A DNA stretch of 11,278 nucleotides from Actinomycetota bacterium (GTDB lineage: Bacteria > Actinomycetota > Acidimicrobiia > Acidimicrobiales > Ilumatobacteraceae), in NCBI GenBank assembly GCA_009705435.1, contig WLTJ01000028.1, positions 1 to 11,278 of the forward strand, read 5' to 3'. The notes beneath the pieces are model-generated. The model did not search any database and was not told where the DNA came from. It worked only from the letters and a program-made list of their open reading frames with translations. Shown in pieces: positions 5,818-11,278 of the stretch (position 1 is its first letter; each line of letters opens with the position of its first letter). The translations under genes were made by a program, and so were the position numbers.

Positions 5818-7101
5818 ATGGCATTAAAAATCGCTGTTGTTGGAACTGGTTATGTTGGCCTCACGACCGGTGCCTGTCTCGCACATCTCGGTCACAAGGT
5901 CGTATGTGCCGACATTGATCCTGAGAAAATCGCCTCATTGCGAAGTGGACACATTCCGATTGTTGAAGATGGTCTCACAGAGTTGGTCACCCAGGGGCTG
6001 GCCTCAGGAAACCTGAGCTTTGTTGTTGGCTCATCTGGCGCTGTTCAAGACTGCGAGATCGCCTTTCTTTGTGTCCCCACCCCACAAGGTGACGACGGAG
6101 CTGCTGATCTCTCCTATGTTCAAGCTGCTTCAGAAGAAATCTCAGCCTCTCTCCCCTTTGGCGCCATCGTCGTTAACAAATCCACAGTGCCGGTCGGTTC
6201 AACAAAAGTCGTTGAACGCTCACTTCAGCGACCCGACATTAGCGTTGTATCAAATCCCGAGTTTTTGCGCGAAGGTTCAGCAGTCCACGATTTTCTACAT
6301 CCAGATCGCGTTGTCATCGGTAGCGACAATCGTCAAGCGTCCTTAAAAGTCGCCTCTGTCTATGATGCTTTGTCAGCAAAAATTATCATCACTGATCCCG
6401 CCTCAGCTGAGACCATTAAATATGCTGCCAACGCGTTTCTCGCCACCAAATTATCTTTCATCAATGCCATCGCTGCGATTTGTGAAGGAGTGGGAGCCGA
6501 TATCAACGATGTCGTCTCGGGCATTGGATCCGATACCAGGATTGGCGCGAATTTCTTGCAACCTGGCCCAGGCTGGGGTGGATCATGTTTCCCCAAGGAC
6601 TCACGCGCACTTATCAAGATCGCTGAGGACGCCGATTACAACTTTGATCTCTTGAAGGGTGTCATTACTGTCAATAATCAACAGTTTGACCGAGTCACCG
6701 AGAAAATTTGCCTTGCCGCAGGTGGTTCAGTCAGCGGAAAAATTGTCGCTGTCTGGGGACTCACTTTCAAAGCTGGCACCGACGATCTGCGCGACTCCCC
6801 CTCCCTCCAAATAATTCAACGGCTCCTGCATTTGGGGGCAATCATCCAGGCTTTTGATCCAACAGTCACCTCTCATCGAATTGGTCTCAACCAAGAAATT
6901 CAGATCGCAGAGACTGCCGTTAAGTGTGCCCAGAACGCTGAGGTTCTTGTCGTTCTCACAGAATGGTCAGAATTCACCAAAATTGATCCCTCTGTTGTTC
7001 GCACGGTCATGAGCGGACGGACCATCGTTGATGGGCGCAATCTTCTTGACCGATCTGCATGGCAAGAGGCTGGTTTCACCCATCTAGGAATTGGCCGCTA
7101 A
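5818..7101 (+). CDS. ugd: UDP-glucose 6-dehydrogenase
   Basis: This 427-aa cytoplasmic enzyme oxidises UDP-glucose to UDP-glucuronate with two NAD+. The N-terminal Rossmann fold starts with VVGTGYVGL (7-15), and Asp32/Asp34 at the end of the second strand suit NAD+. Then come FLCVPTP (83-89), NKSTVPVGST (120-129), NPEFLREG (146-153, with Glu148), the central helix ETIKYAANAFLATKLSF (198-214, with Lys201 and Asn205), and the catalytic loop GPGWGGSCFPKD (250-261) with nucleophile Cys257 and Asp261. The C-terminal UDP-binding domain has GLTFKAGTDDLRDSP (314-328). All expected residues are present and the length is normal. It heads a tight operon with the UDP-xylose synthase (2-base gap) and galE, so its product is probably shared between glucuronate and xylose use. 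Confidence 0.97.
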   Translation: MALKIAVVGTGYVGLTTGACLAHLGHKVVCADIDPEKIASLRSGHIPIVEDGLTELVTQGLASGNLSFVVGSSGAVQDCEIAFLCVPTPQGDDGAADLSYVQAASEEISASLPFGAIVVNKSTVPVGSTKVVERSLQRPDISVVSNPEFLREGSAVHDFLHPDRVVIGSDNRQASLKVASVYDALSAKIIITDPASAETIKYAANAFLATKLSFINAIAAICEGVGADINDVVSGIGSDTRIGANFLQPGPGWGGSCFPKDSRALIKIAEDADYNFDLLKGVITVNNQQFDRVTEKICLAAGGSVSGKIVAVWGLTFKAGTDDLRDSPSLQIIQRLLHLGAIIQAFDPTVTSHRIGLNQEIQIAETAVKCAQNAEVLVVLTEWSEFTKIDPSVVRTVMSGRTIVDGRNLLDRSAWQEAGFTHLGIGR

Positions 7102-7103
7102 GG

Positions 7104-8063
7104 ATGCGCGTTTTACTCGCTGGGGGTTCAGGATTCATCGGTTCACATATTGCCGACGCTCTCCTTGCTCGTGGCGATGAAGTAGTTGTCGTCGATAATT
7201 TCTGCACTGGTCGCGCCAGCAACGTCGCGCACCTGAGTGAGCACCAACTTTTTCATCTGATTGAACATGACATCACCCTTGCGTGGCCTGAGCATCGCGC
7301 ATTAACAGAAAAATTCGATGCCGTCCTCGATTTTGCCAGCCCAGCTTCACCTAATGACTTCGCTACCATGCCACTCGAAATTTTGGCGGTCGGCAGCACT
7401 GGCACACGCAACCTTCTCGACCGCGCCGTGAAAGATCAGGCTGTCTTTTTCCTGACGTCCACCAGCGAGGTTTACGGTGATCCCTTGGTGCATCCGCAAC
7501 CCGAGTCCTACGGCGGAAATGTTGACCCAATTGGGCCACGCAGTTGTTACGACGAAGCAAAGCGTTTCAGTGAGGCGCTCACGATGGCCTATCACCGAGT
7601 TCATCATCTTGATATACGCATTGCGCGTATTTTTAATACCTATGGCGAACGGATGCGACCGAGTGATGGACGAGTCGTGAATACCTTCGTCGAACAGGCT
7701 TTACTCAATGAGCCTTTGACGCTGCACGGCGATGGGCAACAGACGCGATCGTTCTGCCACATCAGTGACGAAGTTCGTGGTCTGATGGCCTTGCTCGACA
7801 GCAATTACAATCTGCCCGTCAATATTGGGAACCCAGAAGAGTTCACGATGCGTGAACTTGCTGAACTAGTGATCAATCTCACTAGTTCTTCAAGTGAAAT
7901 TCTCTCCGTTTCGCTTCCACCCGAACGACAAGGTGATCCGCTACAACGAAGACCCGACATCACTTTGGCTCAAAGTGTCTTGAATTGGCGACCAGAAATA
8001 ACACTACGTATTGGTCTTCAAAAAATGATTGATCACTTCATACATGTTGAAGGCATCTCGTGA
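7104..8063 (+). CDS. uxs: UDP-xylose synthase (UDP-glucuronate decarboxylase)
   Basis: This 319-aa member of the extended short-chain dehydrogenase family most likely decarboxylates UDP-glucuronate to UDP-xylose with bound NAD+. It shows GGSGFIG (7-13) for NAD, then the UXS-type run FLTSTSEVYGDP (116-127, with Thr120 and Glu122), PESYGGNVDPIGPRS (133-147), the catalytic YDEAK (Tyr149, Lys153), and RIFNTYGERMRPSDGRVV (175-192). The TSTSEVYG and GPRSCYDE signatures separate UXS from dTDP-glucose dehydratase and GalE. The start at 7104 was chosen because the Rossmann strand begins MRVLLAGG; an ATG at 7059 would overlap ugd by 43 bases and add no family sequence. It begins 2 bases after ugd and its TGA overlaps the GTG of galE, so the three are cotranslated. 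Its substrate is the product of ugd, which supports the assignment. Confidence 0.93.
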   Translation: MRVLLAGGSGFIGSHIADALLARGDEVVVVDNFCTGRASNVAHLSEHQLFHLIEHDITLAWPEHRALTEKFDAVLDFASPASPNDFATMPLEILAVGSTGTRNLLDRAVKDQAVFFLTSTSEVYGDPLVHPQPESYGGNVDPIGPRSCYDEAKRFSEALTMAYHRVHHLDIRIARIFNTYGERMRPSDGRVVNTFVEQALLNEPLTLHGDGQQTRSFCHISDEVRGLMALLDSNYNLPVNIGNPEEFTMRELAELVINLTSSSSEILSVSLPPERQGDPLQRRPDITLAQSVLNWRPEITLRIGLQKMIDHFIHVEGIS

Positions 8064-9031
8064 CCATTCTTGTCACTGGTGGCGCTGGATACATCGGCTC
8101 GCAAACCTCGCGTCTTTTGACATCACTCGGCCGCGAGATCGTCGTTCTCGACTCTTTGGAACGTGGCAATGCGAACTCAGTCTTTGGTGCCCCACTGGTC
8201 ATTGGCGACATTGCTGACTCTGCCCTCGTCACCGATCTCTGTCTGAAATATCAAGTCACAAGTGTGATCCATTTTGCGGCCTATAAAAGTGCTGGCGAAT
8301 CCATGAGTCAGCCAGAAATGTATTGGCGAAACAATGTTCAGGGAACCGTCAATTTGATTGAAGGAATGCTGGCCGCCAACGTCAATCACATTGTTTTTTC
8401 ATCTTCCGCTGCGGTGTATGGCAATCCCCAATCTTCGCCAATCAGTGAGGCATCTGCAATTTCTCCAGCGAATGTTTACGCTGAAACTAAAGCAACGATG
8501 GAACGGGTCATTCGCTGGTACGGCGAAACCCACGGCTTGCGATGGACAAGTTTGAGATATTTCAACGCCGCCGGTGCCAGCAGCGATGGCGTGTTAGGTG
8601 AGAACTGGGATATCACGACAAACCTCATTCCGCTGGTCATGAAAGCTGCCCTTAACGTCAGTGGTCCTCTGCAGGTTTTAGGCAATGATTATGCAACGAA
8701 AGACGGGACAGGAATTCGCGATTATGTTCACGTTGAAGATCTGGCCGACGCCCACGTTAAAGCTCTTGACTATCTGCAATCTGGTGGGCCTAATTTGACT
8801 GTCAATCTTGGTACTGGTGTCGGCACTTCCGTGCTGGAGATTTTATCCGCCACCGAAAAAGTCTTGGGTCACGCAGTTCCACACGAGTTCGCTCCTCGCC
8901 GATTAGGAGACCCTGCGGCCGTATATGCCGATGCGACACTCGCCAAGAGAACCCTTGGCTGGAGTGCCCAAAAGAGTCTCCAGCAAATCATTGACAGTGC
9001 TTTTCACTGGCATCTCAATCAACTCTCTTAA
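8060..9031 (+). CDS. galE: UDP-glucose 4-epimerase (GalE family)
   Basis: This 323-aa enzyme interconverts UDP-glucose and UDP-galactose. It has TGGAGYIGS (6-14) for NAD, HFAAYKS (71-77), the catalytic FSSSAAVYG (113-121, Ser116), YAETK (Tyr140, Lys144), LRYFNAAGA (165-173), NLIP (188-191), GTGIRDYVHVEDLA (216-229) and the C-terminal GDPAAVYADA (283-292). It starts with GTG in a GTGA overlap with the uxs stop codon, which indicates translational coupling. Val288 aligns with Tyr299 of E. coli GalE, the residue that limits the enzyme to non-acetylated sugars; smaller side chains there allow UDP-GlcNAc/GalNAc in other epimerases, so a wider or different substrate range is possible (inference). 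In this locus it should supply galactose-type precursors to the polysaccharide genes downstream. Confidence 0.94.
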   Translation: MTILVTGGAGYIGSQTSRLLTSLGREIVVLDSLERGNANSVFGAPLVIGDIADSALVTDLCLKYQVTSVIHFAAYKSAGESMSQPEMYWRNNVQGTVNLIEGMLAANVNHIVFSSSAAVYGNPQSSPISEASAISPANVYAETKATMERVIRWYGETHGLRWTSLRYFNAAGASSDGVLGENWDITTNLIPLVMKAALNVSGPLQVLGNDYATKDGTGIRDYVHVEDLADAHVKALDYLQSGGPNLTVNLGTGVGTSVLEILSATEKVLGHAVPHEFAPRRLGDPAAVYADATLAKRTLGWSAQKSLQQIIDSAFHWHLNQLS

Positions 9032-9061
9032 GAAGAACAGCCTCCCCTTCAGGTCACATCT

Positions 9062-9085
9062 CCGCTTGGCTGTATGCGGGAGCGG
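9062..9085. repeat. Imperfect inverted repeat before the sugar transferase gene
   Basis: CCGCT (9062-9066) and AGCGG (9081-9085) are inverted copies around a 14-base centre; pairing extends imperfectly on both sides. The repeat spans the -35 region of the downstream promoter and touches its -10 box, so it could be an operator. It is short and could be chance. Confidence 0.25.
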
Positions 9086-9091
9086 TATCAT
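9066..9091 (+). promoter_or_regulatory. Leaderless promoter of the sugar transferase gene
   Basis: TATCAT (9086-9091) ends 6 bases before the ATG at 9098, and TTGGCT (9066-9071) lies 14 bases upstream of it, the same geometry as at ugd. This decides the start at 9098 over the in-frame ATG at 9074, which would precede the -10 box. It suggests that the transferase begins its own transcription unit after galE. Confidence 0.5.
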
Positions 9092-9097
9092 GGCCGT

Positions 9098-10486
9098 ATG
9101 AGTGAGCGTCCGCGACAGCAGTTGCCACGGGCATTTCCTTCTTTCATCGAAACAGCCATCCATCTTTTCTCTCGACCGTTAAATGCGATCTGGAAGCATG
9201 GTTTTCGGTTCCTCTTTGTCTTCGACTTTTTCGCCCTATTTATCTCGCTGGTAGCCATCAACTTGATTCGATTCGGACGGCACCGGCCAAACTATTCTCT
9301 CGGACACCACTTAATCGGTTTCAGTTTGGTATCAATTTTTCTACTCCTGATTAACTACTTCGCCGGACTCTACGAACGCGAATCGCGAATCGGCAATCCC
9401 TCGTGGTTCCCTCGCGTATCGCTGGCACTTGCCGTTGGCGTGACAACGATCGCCGTCATCACCCTATTCACAGACCGCTACTTCATGCCCCGAGTAAACC
9501 TGGTTCTGCTACTCCTCCTCGGCTCACTCGCACTCACCTCTAGCCGGTACCTAACTCGAAATCTCACCTTGCGTCGTCAGGGTCTTGCCAGAGTCGGCAT
9601 CGTAGGTCCACAGGAAGCAATCCGTACCACATGCTCACAGTTTGAATCCAATGAACGACTCGGGGAAGTAGTTGCCACCACGCTTGATACCAGCAACATC
9701 ATTGAGATCGTTTCCTCTCATCTGATCACCGATCTCTTGTTCCTTGATATCCAGACCTTTGACACCGCATATCCCGAACCTTTGGGCGAGTTGGAGGAAC
9801 TCGGAGTAGTTCTTCACCAGCGAGTGAGTGCTCAAGAAACCTTGCTCGGACTTCGATCAATTCATCAGATCGCTGGAATTCCGTTCACGCGACTTCGATC
9901 TCATAACCTCGCAATTCATCAGCGGCGACTAAAAAGATTATTTGACTTGCTCTTACTTTTGATCGTGTCGCCAATCGTTGTTCCCCTCATCATTTTTTTC
10001 TTCATCTATGTGCGAATAGCGGCCGGACCATCGTTCATCTATCGTCAACAGCGAGTGGGAGAAAAGGGAAAGACCTTCACTGTTTTCAAATTTAGAACAA
10101 TGAGACTTGATGCCGAAGCTGACGGGCCACAAACGGCTACTCTGACTGATCCACGAATCATCCCATCTATGTCTTGGATGCGATCAATGCGCGCCGATGA
10201 GATCCCACAACTATGGAATGTCATTAAAGGTGAAATGTCCCTGGTCGGGCCTCGTCCCGAGCGACCGGAAATGGCAAAAGGATTCCAAGCAGATATACCT
10301 GGATACGAGCGACGTACGGAGCTACCACCTGGACTCACTGGCTTAGCTCAAGTGCACGGTCGTTACGACAGCGCACCGGAACACAAACTCGGTTACGACC
10401 TGCAATATCTTGTGAATTGGTCCCTCATTTTAGATATCCAGATTCTTCTCAGAACTGTCTGGGTTGTTCTGAGTCGCCGTGTCTGA
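9098..10486 (+). CDS. Polyprenyl-phosphate sugar-1-phosphate transferase (initiating enzyme, PF02397 type)
   Basis: This 462-aa membrane enzyme transfers a sugar-1-phosphate from a UDP-sugar to undecaprenyl phosphate, the first step of a lipid-linked exopolysaccharide or capsule unit. Four N-terminal membrane helices (about 36-58, 74-92, 105-125 and 133-149) are followed by a CoA-binding-like domain (VGIVGPQE at 166-173). A further hydrophobic segment (280-306) anchors the catalytic domain, which shows YRQQRVGEKGKTFTVFKFRTM (315-335 in total), the DE dyad in ADEIPQLWNV (366-375), GEMSLVGPRPE (378-388) and PPGLTGLAQVHGR (410-422). This is the WbaP/CpsE long form. The sugar is not certain: glucose or galactose are most common. 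The galE start is upstream by context and the GT2 gene overlaps its end by 8 bases. An alternative ATG at 9074 would add 8 residues. Confidence 0.93.
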   Translation: MSERPRQQLPRAFPSFIETAIHLFSRPLNAIWKHGFRFLFVFDFFALFISLVAINLIRFGRHRPNYSLGHHLIGFSLVSIFLLLINYFAGLYERESRIGNPSWFPRVSLALAVGVTTIAVITLFTDRYFMPRVNLVLLLLLGSLALTSSRYLTRNLTLRRQGLARVGIVGPQEAIRTTCSQFESNERLGEVVATTLDTSNIIEIVSSHLITDLLFLDIQTFDTAYPEPLGELEELGVVLHQRVSAQETLLGLRSIHQIAGIPFTRLRSHNLAIHQRRLKRLFDLLLLLIVSPIVVPLIIFFFIYVRIAAGPSFIYRQQRVGEKGKTFTVFKFRTMRLDAEADGPQTATLTDPRIIPSMSWMRSMRADEIPQLWNVIKGEMSLVGPRPERPEMAKGFQADIPGYERRTELPPGLTGLAQVHGRYDSAPEHKLGYDLQYLVNWSLILDIQILLRTVWVVLSRRV

Positions 10487-11278
10487 CCAGAGCCAGATGA
10501 TGAGTCATAGCGAATGGCCCACAGTCTCCGTCGTGATGCCAATTCGTCATGAGGCAAAGTACCTTGAGCAATCCGTGCAGTCAATTTTGCTTCAGACCTA
10601 CCCGCGAGAGTTTGACATTTGTTTAGCAGTCGCCCCGTCAAGTGACGCAACAGAGGCAATCGCTCAGAGTCTCTGCGCGCAAAATCATCGAATCTCGGTT
10701 ATCGAGAACCCTTCGGGGAAAACCGCCAGTGGTTTAAACGCCGCAATCGCTCATACCAAAGGGCAAATCGTTGTTCGCGTTGATGGTCATGCCACCTTGT
10801 CTCCTGACTACATATTGAACGCTGTCACAACCCTTCGATCGACGGGGGCAGCCAATGTGGGCGGCATCCAACGGCCAACCGGTCGCAGTGTTTTTGAACG
10901 TGCTGTAGCGCGTGCAATGACTTCGAAGTTCGGCACAGGTGGATCAAAGTTTCATGTTGGAGGACAAGCGGGTCCGACTGACTCTGTGTACCTAGGTGTG
11001 TTTGACAGGACCCGTGCAGAAAAAGTGGGCTGGTTTGATGAGCGGTTGATCCGCAACCAGGATTACGAACTAAACATTCGTCTGCGCCGTGACGGTGCAA
11101 CTATTTGGTTTGATCCAAATCTATGGGTTGATTATCAACCCCGAAGTTCACTGTCACAATTGGCACGACAGTATTTTCAATACGGTTGGTGGAAAGCAAA
11201 AGTTGTTTCTTTGCATCCCTCGTCTCTACGCTTGCGCCAATCTGCTCCAGTGCTCGTCACAGTTGTTTTGCTATGCAG
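10479..11278 (+). CDS. GT2 glycosyltransferase, ExoA-like (partial, runs off the window)
   Basis: At least 266 residues are encoded with no stop before the window edge. The GT-A fold starts at VSVVMPIRHE (16-25). The nucleotide-sugar metal motif is represented by VRVDGHATLSPDY (99-111, Asp102), followed by GGQAGPTDS (161-169), the ED-type motif NQDYELNIRLRRDG (193-206, with Asp195 as likely base) and QYGWWKAK (234-241) near the acceptor site. The VDGHA form and overall layout resemble succinoglycan ExoA-type transferases, which add sugars to lipid-linked intermediates at the cytoplasmic face. A hydrophobic stretch begins at 257 (VLVTVVLLC), suggesting C-terminal membrane helices that lie beyond the edge. 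GTG at 10479 overlaps the previous gene by 8 bases; ATG at 10497 or 10500 are alternatives, and no strong ribosome site decides. The sugar and linkage cannot be inferred. Confidence 0.9.
   Translation, partial: MSDQSQMMSHSEWPTVSVVMPIRHEAKYLEQSVQSILLQTYPREFDICLAVAPSSDATEAIAQSLCAQNHRISVIENPSGKTASGLNAAIAHTKGQIVVRVDGHATLSPDYILNAVTTLRSTGAANVGGIQRPTGRSVFERAVARAMTSKFGTGGSKFHVGGQAGPTDSVYLGVFDRTRAEKVGWFDERLIRNQDYELNIRLRRDGATIWFDPNLWVDYQPRSSLSQLARQYFQYGWWKAKVVSLHPSSLRLRQSAPVLVTVVLLC

Noticed and set aside
5618..5827. A 69-codon + strand open frame covering the ugd promoter region.
   Set aside because: It begins inside the LexA box, has low-complexity translation and runs past the ugd start in another frame; no ribosome site.
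7059..7103. ATG at 7059 as the start of the UDP-xylose synthase.
   Set aside because: It overlaps ugd by 43 bases and the added residues do not belong to the Rossmann fold; MRVLLAGG at 7104 fits the family.
1..11278. CRISPR arrays, insertion sequences, phage genes, attachment sites or defence systems.
   Set aside because: No spaced direct repeats, transposase, integrase or terminal inverted repeats were seen on either strand.

Overview
The window looks like a chromosomal segment of a moderate-GC actinobacterium. The evidence is a DUF3039-type protein (a family I know from Actinobacteria), an FmdB-type zinc ribbon of the actinobacterial CPxGH form, a DnaE2 polymerase behind a Bacillus/Mycobacterium-type LexA box, and start codons that follow TANNNT -10 boxes directly, as in leaderless actinobacterial transcription. 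Base composition is nearer 50% GC than that of streptomycetes or mycobacteria. This would fit a streamlined aquatic lineage such as the Nanopelagicales (acI), but that placement is inference.

Left part (1-2442) holds small housekeeping genes: an unrecognised 144-aa protein (+), an unannotated-looking 44-aa membrane miniprotein and an FmdB zinc ribbon (both -), then a + strand run of a DUF3039 protein, a Nudix hydrolase overlapping it, and a LysE/RhtB exporter. Bases 1-91 hold no gene I can support, only the Shine-Dalgarno of the first gene.

Middle (2445-5597, -) is a full-length error-prone polymerase DnaE2, convergent with the exporter with only 2 bases between the stop codons. Its promoter contains a perfect palindromic LexA/SOS box in the -35/-10 spacer, so it should be DNA-damage induced. 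No imuA/imuB partner lies in the window.

Right part (5818 to the end, +) is the beginning of a surface-polysaccharide locus. UDP-glucose dehydrogenase, UDP-xylose synthase and UDP-glucose 4-epimerase are tightly packed and would make UDP-glucuronate, UDP-xylose and UDP-galactose (or an N-acetyl form). A second unit begins with a polyprenyl-phosphate sugar-1-phosphate transferase, which starts the lipid-linked repeat unit, and continues into an ExoA-like GT2 glycosyltransferase cut by the window edge. The 220-base gap at 5598-5817 holds the divergent dnaE2 and ugd promoters, a dyad that may be an operator, and a possible gene remnant.

I found no clearly new multi-gene system. The most informative signals are regulatory: the SOS promoter and a repeated 'TANNNT + exactly 6 bases + ATG' layout at four genes.
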